Shown: positions 26,557-35,787, numbered from the stretch's first letter. The stretch: DNA of 64,000 nt from Orenia metallireducens (GCF_001693735.1 NZ_LWDV01000009.1:70629-134628), one strand, 5' to 3'. Notes: generated from the letters alone by a model not told the origin. Program-made: numbers and translations.

Positions 26557-26572
26557 TTTTGATTACATATTA

Positions 26573-26602
26573 AGAAGTAGTAGGGAATTCCCTACTACTT
26601 CT
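26573..26602. terminator. Perfect palindromic bidirectional terminator
   Basis: AGAAGTAGTAGGGAA and TTCCCTACTACTTCT form a perfect 30-nt palindrome between the convergent transglycosylase and abrB-like genes. Confidence 0.8.
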
Positions 26603-26619
26603 GTACTTAGGTCATAGAA

Positions 26620-26874
26620 TTAAGCACTTTTATCATCATTAGATATTTCACTTAGGCAATCGGTGCAGATAATCTTTCCTTTGAAGTCTATAGTATCTCC
26701 AGCATTGCCACAAAAAGTACAAGCTGGTTCATACTTTCTAAATATAATCTTATTACTATCCACGTAAATTTCCAAAGGATCTTTAATATCGATTCCTAAA
26801 GTTCTTCTTAATTCAATTGGAATAACAATTCTACCTAAATCATCGATTTTTCTTACAATACCTGTTGATTTCAT
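26620..26874 (-). CDS. AbrB/SpoVT-family transition-state regulator with zinc ribbon
   Basis: 84 aa. N-terminal swapped-hairpin AbrB domain (MKSTGIVRKIDDLGRIVIP, LRRTLGI) binds DNA; the C-terminal CTFCGN and CTDC pairs form a zinc ribbon common in clostridial relatives. Ribosome site AAAGGAGAG precedes the start. Likely a global growth-phase regulator; no adjacent target. Confidence 0.9.
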   Translation of the reverse strand: MKSTGIVRKIDDLGRIVIPIELRRTLGIDIKDPLEIYVDSNKIIFRKYEPACTFCGNAGDTIDFKGKIICTDCLSEISNDDKSA

Positions 26875-27139
26875 TACTAAAATCTCTCCTTTTTTTTATT
26901 TTTTAATTTTAATAGTTAATAGATAGCTAAAAACTATAGCTAAAGTTCTTATAATCTCCTTGAAGAAGATATTAGGATAAAAGATTTAATTAATAGAATA
27001 ATTCTTATTTATACGACAATTAATAATTATAACATAAGTGATATTGGTTATCAATGATATTTATAAAAATTCATAAAGATTATAATATTGTTGCTAAAAT
27101 GTAGATATAAGCAAATTTGTTTTTTCCAAATTTAATTTA

Positions 27140-27176
27140 TTGACAAAAGAGTTATCTAAAAGTATAATGATAATAA
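27140..27176 (+). promoter_or_regulatory. Consensus promoter with PerR/Fur-like operator
   Basis: TTGACA (27140-27145), 17 nt, TATAAT (27163-27168). Over the -10, 27162-27176 reads GTATAATGATAATAA, 13 of 15 matches to the PerR box TTATAATNATTATAA; TAATAA and TTATTA arms continue to about 27190. Such a site would repress transcription with Mn/Fe-loaded PerR or Fur (inference). Confidence 0.55.
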
Positions 27177-27282
27177 GAATTGTTATTAAGAAATTTTGCC
27201 ATAAATCACCTCCTAAAATCGATGATGTTTACAGAATTAGAGGACAACAGTATTGTTATTAACAATACTGTTGTTTTTATGT
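27175..27282 (+). ncRNA. Candidate short transcript ending in strong terminator
   Basis: Between the promoter at 27140 and the perfect hairpin ACAACAGTATTGTT / AACAATACTGTTGT (27244-27274, then TTTTT) no reading frame is seen, so a transcript of about 100 nt is predicted. It may be a small RNA or simply the leader of a deleted peroxide-defence gene. Confidence 0.35.
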
Positions 27283-27415
27283 AATTTTGGAGTAATTAAT
27301 TACAAAAATCTCTGCTGATAAATAAAATATAGAAGAATAGAGAAAATAGTAGTATATTAGAGTAATTATTCATAGAATAAATTTTGTAGTGGATTATTAG
27401 GAGATAGATAAATAG

Positions 27416-27679
27416 ATGAGAGGTAAATCAGATTTAAATCGGGCTAATCAGGCACATAAGGAGAATAAAGCTGTTCCTCTTATTGGTGATAAGCTAGAGT
27501 TAAATTGCTATAATGAGATAGCAATTGATTGTGAATGTAAAACCAGTGTAGAAGGCGTCTTTGCAGCTGGAGATGTAACTTCTGTTCCTTTTAAGCAGAT
27601 TATTATAGCAACAGGTGAAGGCTCTAAGGCTGCATTAGTAGCTTATAATTATATTTTAAAATTAACAGATGAAAGCTGA
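27416..27679 (+). pseudogene. C-terminal stump of a thioredoxin reductase/AhpF-like flavoprotein
   Basis: About 87 codons matching only the end of TrxB/AhpF-type proteins: [19 protein letters not shown] is the second FAD-contact segment, followed by [11 protein letters not shown]. The full family is over 300 aa, so the FAD/NAD domains and CxxC are lost. It has a start codon but no good ribosome site. Lies downstream of the PerR-like promoter at 27140. Confidence 0.75.
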
Positions 27680-27810
27680 TAAAATATATAACAATAGTAA
27701 AATTTTTTATAATTATTATCCTCATCCTCAAAGATTTAAGGATGATTTTTATTATTGAGTAAATTATTAAAGTAGAGGTTTTTAATATCGATTAATAGGT
27801 ATATTCAGCC

Positions 27811-27875
27811 AGTAACGAGTGATGAGTAACAGGTGACAAGTTAAGTCCTTTACTGGTTACTCGTCACTTGTCACT
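27811..27875. repeat. Dispersed imperfect hairpin repeat
   Basis: Left arm 27811-27834 (begins AGTAACGAGTGATGAGTAAC) and right arm 27852-27875 (ACTGGTTACTCGTCACTTGT) pair over about 19 of 24 positions. Related sequences occur at 2769, 17725, 21341 and 51872. No gene in 27680-28041. Confidence 0.55.
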
Positions 27876-28041
27876 AAAGTGTCGCAATATCACATTCTAT
27901 TGTATTAATCTTATACTAGCATAAATTCTAATAATATTAATTATTTATAATCTTATTTAAAGGTGATTTTATCTTTTTAGATAATTATGTAATAAATAAT
28001 TCTAATAGATTAATAATAATTCTAGAAAAGGGGGTGAGTAG

Positions 28042-29355
28042 ATGAGAAAAAGGATGACTATTTTATCTTCTATACTAGTATTTTTAGTAATTTTACCAAT
28101 ATTGGTAGTAATGAAAGCAGATGCTAGACCTTCAGACTTAGTATATCAGATACCTATTCAGGGCACTGTAAATCCTGGAATGTTAAAGCTTGTTCAAAAA
28201 GGAATAAGAGAAGCAGAAGAGGTAGGAGCAGATGCTATTATCTTTAAAGTTGATACCTATGGTGGTCTAGTGGACTCAGGAATTAAGATTAAAGATGCAA
28301 TCTTTGCTACAAAGATTCCCACAGTCACATATGTAGCAAATAGGGCTTGGTCTGCAGGTGCTTTAATTGCACTCTCAGGTGAAAAGCTAGTGATGCTTTC
28401 TGGTAGTAGTATGGGGGCTGCTGAGACAAGACCAAATGAAGAGAAGTATATTTCAGCCTTACGTAAAGAGTTCAAGGCAATAGCAGAGAGAAGAGGGAAG
28501 AATCCTGATTTAGCTGCAGCAATGGTAGATGATGATATAGAGGTAAAAGGTATTATAGCCAAGGATAAGCTATTAACTCTAACTGCTAGTGAAGCTTTAG
28601 AGAATAAGATGGCTGATTTAGTAGTCGATGATTTTAAAGGATTATTAAAAGAACTTAATCTATCAGAGGCGAAGGTAATAGAGGTTGAGGCTACTACTGC
28701 TGAGAAATTGGCAAGAGTAGTTACTAACCCTAATATCAGCATCTTATTATTAACTATAGGATTTATGGCTTTAGTCTTTGAAGCTTTAGCACCTGGTTTT
28801 GGAGTAGGTGGTACAGTAGGTCTGGTAAGTTTGGGACTATTCTTTAGTGGGTATATTATCAATGGTGTAGCAGATTGGGGATTGGTGATACTATTCTTAA
28901 TAGGTATAGTTTTGATGGCATTAGAGATATTTGTAGTACCTGGATTTGGAGTAACAGGTATTGGTGGATTGGTCGCTATCTTTGCTAGTCTTTATTTCTT
29001 ATTCCCAACACCAGATATTGCTTTAATGGTCTTAGCTACTGTATTTATTCTATCTGTTATCGGAACAGTAATTCTTGTGAGGATCTTTGGAGCAAGTAAG
29101 TTATGGCACAAAATCTCCTTAGAAGAGATCCAGACTAAAGATTTAGGTTATATAGCTGCTCCAAAGGGAATTGCTTTATTGGGGCAAGTTGGATATGCCC
29201 TAACACCTTTAAGACCAGCAGGAATTATAGAGGTTGATAGGAATAGATTAGATGTAGTTAGTGAAGGTGGATTTATTGCTAAAGGTGAGCAAGTAGAGAT
29301 AATTAAGGTTGAAGGAAGTAGAATAGTTGTTAAAGCAGTAAAAGATGAGGACTAA
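28042..29355 (+). CDS. nfeD: NfeD-family membrane-bound serine protease (YqeZ-like)
   Basis: 437 aa. Signal sequence/first helix (about 7-25), a ClpP-class serine protease domain (30-220) with NRAWSAGALIALSG and SGSSMGAAE containing the likely catalytic serine, four to five membrane helices (235-350), and a C-terminal OB-fold NfeD domain (380-437). Family members act with SPFH/flotillin proteins in membrane quality control. AAGGGGGTG precedes ATG 28042. Start of a three-gene operon with floA and a small membrane gene. Confidence 0.9.
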   Translation: MRKRMTILSSILVFLVILPILVVMKADARPSDLVYQIPIQGTVNPGMLKLVQKGIREAEEVGADAIIFKVDTYGGLVDSGIKIKDAIFATKIPTVTYVANRAWSAGALIALSGEKLVMLSGSSMGAAETRPNEEKYISALRKEFKAIAERRGKNPDLAAAMVDDDIEVKGIIAKDKLLTLTASEALENKMADLVVDDFKGLLKELNLSEAKVIEVEATTAEKLARVVTNPNISILLLTIGFMALVFEALAPGFGVGGTVGLVSLGLFFSGYIINGVADWGLVILFLIGIVLMALEIFVVPGFGVTGIGGLVAIFASLYFLFPTPDIALMVLATVFILSVIGTVILVRIFGASKLWHKISLEEIQTKDLGYIAAPKGIALLGQVGYALTPLRPAGIIEVDRNRLDVVSEGGFIAKGEQVEIIKVEGSRIVVKAVKDED

Positions 29356-29393
29356 AGAGTAGTTAGTATTAAAAATGATAAGGAGTGATAGAG

Positions 29394-30395
29394 TTGACTG
29401 GAGGTTTAGCGATTTTTATTATTGTATTTGGTGCTTTATTTCTTTCTCTGTTCTTTTATTTTATTCCAGTAGGACTATGGATTTCTGCTATTGCAGCAGG
29501 TGTTAAAATTAGTCTATTAAATCTTGTTGGAATGAGATTACGTCGAGTTATACCAACCCATATCATTAGTCCGATGATTAAATCCCATAAGGCTGGTTTA
29601 GATGTAACTACTGAACAGCTGGAGACTCATTACTTAGCTGGAGGTAATGTTGACAGGGTAGTAGATGCTTTAATTGCTGCCCAGAGAGCTGAGATTGATT
29701 TAAGTTTTAAACAAGCCACAGCTATTGATTTAGCTGGTAGGGATGTACTAGAAGCAGTACAGATGAGTGTTAACCCTAAGGTAATTCAAACACCAGTGGT
29801 AACTGCAGTAGCTATGGATGGGATTCAGGTGATGGCGACTGCAAGAGTTACAGTTAGAGCTGATATTGATCGCTTAGTTGGTGGAGCAGGAGAAGAGACT
29901 GTATTAGCAAGGGTTGGAGAGGGTATTGTAACTACTGTTGGTTCTGCTGAAGCCCATACTAAGGTTTTAGAGAATCCAGATTCTATTTCTAAGACTGTAT
30001 TAGGAAAAGGTCTAGATTCTGGTACAGCATTTCAAATATTATCAATTGATATTGCCGATGTTGATGTAGGAAAGAATATTGGTGCTCAATTGCAGACTGA
30101 TCAGGCAGAAGCAGATAAAGAGATTGCCCAAGCCAAGGCCGAAGAGAGAAGAGCTATGGCAGTAGCCCAAGAGCAAGAGATGAAAGCTAGAGTCCAAGAG
30201 ATGAGGGCTAAGGTAGTAGAGGCAGAAGCGGAAGTACCTAAAGCTATGGCAGAAGCTCTGCGTTCTGGTAAGATAGGAGTAATGGATTATATGAATTTAC
30301 AGAATCTTAAAGCCGATACTCAGATGAGAGAGAATATCTCTAGCTTAGGTTCTGGGAATACACCTGAAAAGTCTCCGAAAAAAGATAAAGAGTAG
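29394..30395 (+). CDS. floA: Flotillin-like SPFH protein FloA
   Basis: 333 aa from TTG 29394, chosen because AAGGAG lies 8 nt upstream; the earlier GTG 29385 overlaps that site. One membrane segment ([17 protein letters not shown]), an SPFH domain, then alanine/glutamate-rich coiled coil with repeated EAE/AQAKAE heptads and a short polar tail. Builds membrane microdomains in Bacillus-type cells. Follows nfeD by 38 nt, the conserved pairing. Confidence 0.92.
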   Translation: MTGGLAIFIIVFGALFLSLFFYFIPVGLWISAIAAGVKISLLNLVGMRLRRVIPTHIISPMIKSHKAGLDVTTEQLETHYLAGGNVDRVVDALIAAQRAEIDLSFKQATAIDLAGRDVLEAVQMSVNPKVIQTPVVTAVAMDGIQVMATARVTVRADIDRLVGGAGEETVLARVGEGIVTTVGSAEAHTKVLENPDSISKTVLGKGLDSGTAFQILSIDIADVDVGKNIGAQLQTDQAEADKEIAQAKAEERRAMAVAQEQEMKARVQEMRAKVVEAEAEVPKAMAEALRSGKIGVMDYMNLQNLKADTQMRENISSLGSGNTPEKSPKKDKE

Positions 30396-30407
30396 GGGCT
30401 GATTTAA

Positions 30408-30857
30408 ATGGATTTCATAGAAGATATTATGCCCTTTCTAGTTTGGATAATAATTGTTGGGATTGGCAGATTTATTAAGAGTTCTACAGAAGGAGCCAAT
30501 CATAACCAGCAGAAGGGTAAATTTGAGAAGAAGGTCTCTCAACAACCTAAAGTTGATACCAATACAATTGAGATTCCTTTGAAGAATAATAGTCCTATCA
30601 ATAAGCCAAAGGATAAACTACAACAGGAGATTGAAAAGGAGTATTATAATAAGATAAGTCAAAAGAAAGAAAAAGAGTCTGTTAAAGAGAAGAAGACTAA
30701 AGATAAAAAGAATAAGAAAGAGCAAGATAAGATTAAGGATAGTAAAGAATTTAAAGTAATTGATTTAGACTCTTTTGAAGAAGATATACTTAGAGGAATA
30801 GTATTTAAAGAAATTATTGATAAACCACGATCTAAAAATCCCTATAAATATCATTAA
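30408..30857 (+). CDS. Small membrane protein with charged tail, third gene of flotillin operon
   Basis: 149 aa, ATG 30408 with AGGGGCTG upstream, 12 nt after floA. One N-terminal membrane helix (about 6-22) and then a lysine/glutamate-rich disordered region (KKTKDKKNKKEQDK). Sits where yqfB follows floA in Bacillus, but I see no clear sequence homology. Function unknown. Confidence 0.7.
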   Translation: MDFIEDIMPFLVWIIIVGIGRFIKSSTEGANHNQQKGKFEKKVSQQPKVDTNTIEIPLKNNSPINKPKDKLQQEIEKEYYNKISQKKEKESVKEKKTKDKKNKKEQDKIKDSKEFKVIDLDSFEEDILRGIVFKEIIDKPRSKNPYKYH

Positions 30858-30872
30858 TCTTTAGAATAGGAA

Positions 30873-30906
30873 GAATGGTAAGCAAACTTGCTTGCCATTT
30901 TTTTTA
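30873..30906 (+). terminator. Terminator of the nfeD-floA operon
   Basis: AATGGTAAGCAA pairs with TTGCTTGCCATT, followed by a run of eight T. Confidence 0.85.
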
Positions 30907-31017
30907 AAATTATTTATTGAAAATTTTATAGATTTTAATTAAGTTAATTATTTTTGTTTATAAATAGCAAATTAATTTAATTATTGATACAATATATAAA
31001 GAATCCTATGAAATATC

Positions 31018-31046
31018 TTGACATATTTATTTCTAAGTTTTATACT
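31018..31046 (+). promoter_or_regulatory. Promoter of the Rrf2-type regulator
   Basis: TTGACA (31018-31023), 17 nt, TATACT (31041-31046), 42 nt before the start. Confidence 0.65.
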
Positions 31047-31088
31047 AAGCACTGAAGAAAAAAGAATTTTAGAAGGGGTTATATTATT

Positions 31089-31502
31089 ATGATGAATAGT
31101 GATTTTGCTCTTGCTGTGCATAGTTTAGTTTTGCTAGTTTATAGTCCTGAAAAGATGGAAACAAGTAAGTCTATGGCAGAGAGTATGAAAGTTCATCCAG
31201 TAAGAGTCAGAAAGATATTGAGTTTATTAAGAAAGAATGGATATATTGAATCTAAAGAGGGAGCTAAAGGTGGTTTTATATTAAAACAATCTGCAGATAA
31301 AATCTCTTTAAATGATATCTATAGATTAACATCTAAGAACACCTTAAAGCCTAAGTGCCATAGTTGTAATTGTGAAATTGGTGCAAATATTGAAGATGTG
31401 TTAGATATTATATTCTATAAAGCTGAAGAGAAGGTAGGAGAGTTTTTAGAAGAGTATACTATCGAAGATATCTTTAATGTATTAAAAAGAGGATGTAAAT
31501 AG
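31089..31502 (+). CDS. Rrf2-family transcriptional regulator
   Basis: 137 aa. Winged helix-turn-helix (SKSMAESMKVHPVRVRKILS, then GGFIL wing) in the first 70 residues; a CHSCNCEIG segment around residue 97 could ligate an Fe-S cluster, though the three-cysteine spacing differs from IscR. Starts ATG 31089 or 31092 behind AAGGGG. Followed at 31512 by a promoter overlapping a palindrome, then a nitroreductase gene, which is its likely target. Confidence 0.88.
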   Translation: MMNSDFALAVHSLVLLVYSPEKMETSKSMAESMKVHPVRVRKILSLLRKNGYIESKEGAKGGFILKQSADKISLNDIYRLTSKNTLKPKCHSCNCEIGANIEDVLDIIFYKAEEKVGEFLEEYTIEDIFNVLKRGCK

Positions 31503-31511
31503 AATTAGTTC

Positions 31512-31546
31512 TTGACAAAAACAAATGTAATAATTATAATTACATT
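31512..31546 (+). promoter_or_regulatory. Consensus promoter overlapped by palindromic operator
   Basis: TTGACA (31512-31517), 17 nt, TATAAT (31535-31540). Across the spacer and -10 lies a palindrome: AATGTAAT (31524-31531), 7 nt, ATTACATT (31539-31546). Binding there would block RNA polymerase. Confidence 0.7.
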
Positions 31547-31550
31547 AGAG

Positions 31551-31597
31551 TTATCCTACTGCCAATGAATTTCTAAAAATAGTAGGATAATATTTTT
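31551..31597 (+). terminator. Hairpin just downstream of the promoter (terminator or attenuator)
   Basis: TTATCCTACT (31551-31560) pairs perfectly with AGTAGGATAA (31581-31590), then TATTTTT. It may end the rrf2 transcript, but because it lies a few bases after the predicted start from the 31512 promoter it would also stop transcripts toward the nitroreductase. Confidence 0.65.
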
Positions 31598-31604
31598 GTT
31601 ATAA

Positions 31605-31625
31605 ATGTAATAAAAAATATTACAT
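31605..31625 (+). promoter_or_regulatory. Second palindromic operator copy
   Basis: ATGTAATA (31605-31612), five A, TATTACAT (31618-31625), the same arms as the operator at 31524. Suggests a dimeric regulator such as the adjacent Rrf2 protein. Confidence 0.6.
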
Positions 31626-31743
31626 ATCTGAGCTAAGATGGAGGTGATTAATCTAGTTTGCTAATAAAGATTTAATAAGCTAGAAATAATAAGAGATTAG
31701 AGTACATAAAAGAATCATAAAGACTAAATAGGGGTGATGAGAA

Positions 31744-32346
31744 GTGGATGTTAAAGAAGCGATTAACCAGAGAAGGAGTACTAGGCATTTTAAATCAGAT
31801 AAATTGAAAGAAGAAGATTTAGGTCTAATCTTAGAAGCTGCCAGATTGGCACCATCAGGTACTAACTTACAACCATGGAGATTTATTGTAGTAGAATCTG
31901 ATAAGATGAGAGAAGAGCTAAGGGGATGCACTTTAGATTTTGTGGCAGATGCTCCTGCTACAATTGTTTGTTGTGTTGATTATAAATCTCTAGAAAGTAT
32001 GACAGATAGAATTCAAGAGTTACAAGAAGTAGGTGCTTTGAAAGGAACATCCTTAGAGAAGCTTGATGCTTCTAAATATAGAGGTCGTAAGATGAGTGAA
32101 GAGGATACTAAAAGATATCTACATTTAAATTTATCTATTGCTATTGAGAATATGATTTTACAAGCAACAGAATTAGGCTTGGGTAGTTGCTGGGTGATGA
32201 TGTTTAATCAGCAGAAATTAGTCGAAGTTTTAGGGTTAGATGATAACATAGAAGCAGTGGCACTATTACCAATAGGCTATTCGGAAGATAAGCCAGCTCC
32301 AAGACCACGTCTCTCTTTAGATGAAATAATTATTGATAGAGTTTAA
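31744..32346 (+). CDS. Nitroreductase-family FMN oxidoreductase
   Basis: 200 aa from GTG 31744 behind AGGGGTGAT. N-terminal INQRRSTRHFKSD and LAPSGTNLQPWRF bind FMN phosphate and ring; the centre has ENMILQATELGLGSCWV and LPIGYSEDKP closes the fold, all typical of NADH-dependent nitroreductases. Substrate unknown. Preceded by two operator palindromes and an attenuator-like hairpin, so tightly regulated. Confidence 0.9.
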   Translation: MDVKEAINQRRSTRHFKSDKLKEEDLGLILEAARLAPSGTNLQPWRFIVVESDKMREELRGCTLDFVADAPATIVCCVDYKSLESMTDRIQELQEVGALKGTSLEKLDASKYRGRKMSEEDTKRYLHLNLSIAIENMILQATELGLGSCWVMMFNQQKLVEVLGLDDNIEAVALLPIGYSEDKPAPRPRLSLDEIIIDRV

Positions 32347-32351
32347 ATATA

Positions 32352-32381
32352 AAAGACCACAGGTGCAAACCTGCGGTCTTT
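32352..32381. terminator. Bidirectional terminator
   Basis: AAAGACC and GGTCTTT, with inner ACAGGT/ACCTG pairing, between convergent genes. Confidence 0.75.
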
Positions 32382-32392
32382 GTTAATATATA

Positions 32393-33370
32393 TTATTTTA
32401 CTTCAGTAACACCAGTTACTTTACCATTAGATATTTCAAAGCTTTTTTTGTACTCATCTTTAGCAAAGTAGACATTACCTTTAACTGTAGCCTTGTTTAC
32501 ATTAAAGCCATTAGCCTCAACATAAATGTCACCAACAAAGATACCACCTTGGAATCTAGTGTTAGGGCTTTTGATAATCATCTTAGGAGCAGTAATAGTA
32601 AAGCTTTCAGTGATATTGTGATTCTCATCTTGAGTATAAGGAGCGATTTTACGATATACATCATTACTAGCCTTACCTTTATTGTGGAAAGTACCTTCTA
32701 CAACCAACTCTTTATCAAAAGTTAAATCATTTAAAGTAGCAATAATCCACTTACCATCTTTACTAATTGATTTTTTGAAAACTGCCTCATCTGTTATATT
32801 AATAGAAGCAGCAGCTACTACATCTGTATCAGCCTTTACTTCAGTAACACCAGTTACCTCACCATTAGATACTTCAAAGCTTTTTTTGTACTCATCTTTA
32901 GCAAAGTAGATATTACCTTTAACTGTAGCCTTGTTTACATTAAAGCCATTAGCCTCAACATAAATGTCACCAACAAAGATACCACCTTGGAATCTAGTGT
33001 TAGGGCTTTTGATAATCATCTTAGGAGCAGTAATAGTAAAGCTTTCAGTGATATTGTGATTCTCATCTTGAGTATAAGGAGCAATTTTACGATATACATC
33101 ATTACTAGCCTTACCTTTATTGTGGAAAGTACCTTCTACAACCAACTCTTTATCAAAAGTTAAATCATTTAAAGTAGCAATAATCCAAGTACCATCTTTA
33201 CTGATAGCTTTTGTAAAAGCAGCTTCATCACTTACAATCGAAGCTGTTGTTACTGCATCAACATCTTCTTTAGGTTGCCCTTCAGTTGTAGCAGATTGAT
33301 TTCCAGCACACCCTGTTAATACTACAAATGATAATAAGAATATTAGACTTAAACTAAAAAATTTCTTCAT
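32393..33370 (-). CDS. Lipoprotein made of two near-identical ~146-residue repeats
   Basis: 325 aa from the ATG at 33368-33370 (AAGGGGGAAG upstream); a longer frame exists but the methionine followed by a lipoprotein signal (MKKFFSLSLIFLL, lipobox LTGC) is the start. After a short linker come two copies of one domain; the DNA repeat period is 438 nt (for example 32401 and 32839 begin the same sequence). Each copy has KDGTWIIATLNDLTFDKEL and VVEGTFHNKG, and a region with spaced valine/asparagine strands suggesting a beta-solenoid. Not recognised; a cell-surface protein. Near-identity of the copies implies recent duplication. Confidence 0.75.
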   Translation of the reverse strand: MKKFFSLSLIFLLSFVVLTGCAGNQSATTEGQPKEDVDAVTTASIVSDEAAFTKAISKDGTWIIATLNDLTFDKELVVEGTFHNKGKASNDVYRKIAPYTQDENHNITESFTITAPKMIIKSPNTRFQGGIFVGDIYVEANGFNVNKATVKGNIYFAKDEYKKSFEVSNGEVTGVTEVKADTDVVAAASINITDEAVFKKSISKDGKWIIATLNDLTFDKELVVEGTFHNKGKASNDVYRKIAPYTQDENHNITESFTITAPKMIIKSPNTRFQGGIFVGDIYVEANGFNVNKATVKGNVYFAKDEYKKSFEISNGKVTGVTEVK

Positions 33371-33624
33371 ATTTATCTTCCCCCTTAAAATAATATTTAT
33401 TATAAAACAAGATTCTAAGTAATTAGCTGTCTTGTCCAATAAATAAAATATAGACAAGATAATATCTGTAGTCACACATATTATCTTATAAGCGTTGCTA
33501 AGTGTTTAATGATATAGTATAGTTAACTTAAAGATGATAATTTATTAGGCTAATCCGTTACTATCCAACCTAGTAAACCACCGAAAATAGTTGGAATTAG
33601 TCTAGAGAAAATTAAAAATTAAGG

Positions 33625-35427
33625 TTAAGCTGCAATTTTTTTATCATAATTTACTGGCTTTTTAGATAGGTTGAACAACCAGGGAATTAAATAATAATCT
33701 AGACCGAAGGCTTTACCAGCACCAGAAAGCATAGTTAAAGAGATTAAGAATAACCAGACTGGCTCCCAGATTCCTGCTTCTGAACCTAAAGCACCAATGA
33801 TAAAGTTGGCACTCATACCCATTGCTGCAAGCCCTCCTAAGACTGTTAAGCAACCAAAAATTAAACTAAGCCCTACACCTAATTCGGTAAGAACAAGTAT
33901 TTTTTGGAATAGTACTTGATTTGGAACAACAAAGGTCTTCATTAAATCAATATAGATTTGAGGTGTACCTTCACTCCATAAGATTGAAGAGGCTCCAGAA
34001 ACAAGTTGTCCTTCAGATCCAGTTAACCAACCCTCTTGTACTTTATGGATACCTTCTATTAAGAACCTTAATCCTAAGAAGATTCTTAAGATAGCTAACC
34101 AGTAAGTACCTGACTTTTTAGAGAAGTGTCTTACTAGCATTCCAATACCTCCTTTAACATCAGTAAATTGATGTTCAATATATTCCCAAATCAAACTCAA
34201 ACCATTAACTTCAAATAAATAATGCATATTAACCAGATGCTTGGTTATCATTGCTAAAAATCCTGACATTGGAAGAGTCAATTTTGGAGTAGGTTTAAGT
34301 TCTGCTACAGCATAATTAGCCCCTATAGAGACCATTACTCCATGTAACTGTGGTTTAAACTCCTTTAACTCTTTGCCAGTAATCTCTGCATAAATATTAT
34401 TGGCAACAGATTTACCTGCTTGTACAGCAGCTTCAACTAATTGGGGCATAACCCAGTTATCTTCAGTTTCAAAGTAGGTATTATCTCCAATAGCATAGAT
34501 GTTCTTAATAGATGTTTGTAGATAATTATTTACTTCAATCCTATCGCGATGATTTAATTTTAAACCTAATTTCTTTACAAATTCCTTAGCTTTAACTCCA
34601 CCAGTCCAGATTAGAGTTTTGGTCCTAATTTTTGATTCTTCCGCTTGTGGGGCATCAATAATATGACTACCTTCTAGTTGACAACTATTAATAGTTACGC
34701 CATCTTCTTCTACTTTACAGATGGTAGAATCTAGAAGAATTTCTACACCAAGCTCTTCTTTAAGGTATCTTTCTGCCTTAGCAATACGCTTCTTACTTAG
34801 TACAGGCAGAATCTTATCCATAGCCTCGATAACTTTAATGCTAACTTCTTCTCTTGGGATATTATATAACTTACATAAATCATTTGCCCATTCGGCAATC
34901 TCACCAACTGTTTCTATTCCTGTAAAGCCACCACCACCGACAGTAAAGGTTAATAGTTCTTTACGCTTATCGATATTCTTCTCTTGAGAAGCTAAACTGA
35001 ACATGGTGCGAATATGTCCGTTAATTCTTTTAGCATCCTCCAAAGACCAAAGGTCAAAAGCATGTTCCTCCATGCCAGGAATATTAAAGTATGTTGGCTC
35101 ACTACCTACTGCTAAGATCAAATAATCATAGCTATATATAGCTTCTTGAGATAGCAACTGTTGTTTGTCAGTATCGATATTGATAATTTTATCTTGAACT
35201 AGATTAACTTTAGTGTTGTCAAAGACATCAGTTAAGGAGACTTTTACTCCATTGCTATCGATTCTATTACCAGCAACTTCATGTAACTCAGTTAATAAAA
35301 TATGATGTTGATGCTGGTCAATTAAAGTAATCTCAATAGAATCATTCTTTTTAAACTTCTTATTAAGGGTTTTAGCAGCCTTAATACCAGCATAACCAGC
35401 TCCTAGAATAACAATCTTCTCATTCAT
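33625..35427 (-). CDS. ndh2: Type II NADH:quinone dehydrogenase fused to a DoxX-like membrane domain
   Basis: 600 aa. N-terminal FAD site (ILGAGYAGIKAAKTL), NAD site (VGGGGFTGIETVGE) and C-terminal FAD contact (NIYAIGDNTYF, MPQLVEAAVQAG) make a complete NDH-2 of about 430 residues. Residues ~445-590 add a four-helix segment (RIFLGLRFLIEGIHKVQEGW, TELGVGLSLIFGCLTVLGG) like DoxX, not present in ordinary NDH-2. Listeria Ndh2 of the extracellular electron transfer system also has an extra C-terminal membrane domain. Ribosome site GGAGGGAAGAG precedes the start. Divergent from apbE. Confidence 0.88.
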   Translation of the reverse strand: MNEKIVILGAGYAGIKAAKTLNKKFKKNDSIEITLIDQHQHHILLTELHEVAGNRIDSNGVKVSLTDVFDNTKVNLVQDKIINIDTDKQQLLSQEAIYSYDYLILAVGSEPTYFNIPGMEEHAFDLWSLEDAKRINGHIRTMFSLASQEKNIDKRKELLTFTVGGGGFTGIETVGEIAEWANDLCKLYNIPREEVSIKVIEAMDKILPVLSKKRIAKAERYLKEELGVEILLDSTICKVEEDGVTINSCQLEGSHIIDAPQAEESKIRTKTLIWTGGVKAKEFVKKLGLKLNHRDRIEVNNYLQTSIKNIYAIGDNTYFETEDNWVMPQLVEAAVQAGKSVANNIYAEITGKELKEFKPQLHGVMVSIGANYAVAELKPTPKLTLPMSGFLAMITKHLVNMHYLFEVNGLSLIWEYIEHQFTDVKGGIGMLVRHFSKKSGTYWLAILRIFLGLRFLIEGIHKVQEGWLTGSEGQLVSGASSILWSEGTPQIYIDLMKTFVVPNQVLFQKILVLTELGVGLSLIFGCLTVLGGLAAMGMSANFIIGALGSEAGIWEPVWLFLISLTMLSGAGKAFGLDYYLIPWLFNLSKKPVNYDKKIAA

Positions 35428-35701
35428 CTCTTCCCTCCTTTAAACAAGATTATAAGATTTTAAGAGAATGTATTTATTCTCTATTAAGTATATTTCGCTG
35501 ATAATTTTATAATTCCTTTATAGTTTTATAAAACATTATGATTTTTGCAGGATAAAAGTAATTAAAAATAGAACTGATTTAATAATAATTCTAAGATGAT
35601 ATGTGAAGCAATGCACTAATTATCAAAAATTGGCGTGGTCATATAAATTCTATTTTCAATAAGTATTGAGGAGGTATTAATGGTTTTTAGTAAAAACAGA
35701 A

Positions 35702-35760
35702 AATGATTATCATTACTATATTCCATTCAATATGTTAACATAGGTAATTGTTTGTGTCAA
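35702..35760 (-). promoter_or_regulatory. Minus-strand promoter of ndh2 with Fur box
   Basis: On the minus strand TTGACA (35760-35755) and a -10-like TAACAT (35737-35732) are 17 nt apart. Just downstream AATGATTATCATT (35702-35714) is a perfect 6-1-6 palindrome of Fur-box type. The leader to ndh2 is about 290 nt. Confidence 0.5.
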
Positions 35761-35787
35761 TAATATTTTAATCACTGTTAAAAGTAA

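Noticed and set aside
32393-33370. Lipoprotein as the PplA-like FMN-carrying partner
   Set aside because: Neither repeat has the S/T-G-A-T flavinylation motif of FMN-binding domains.
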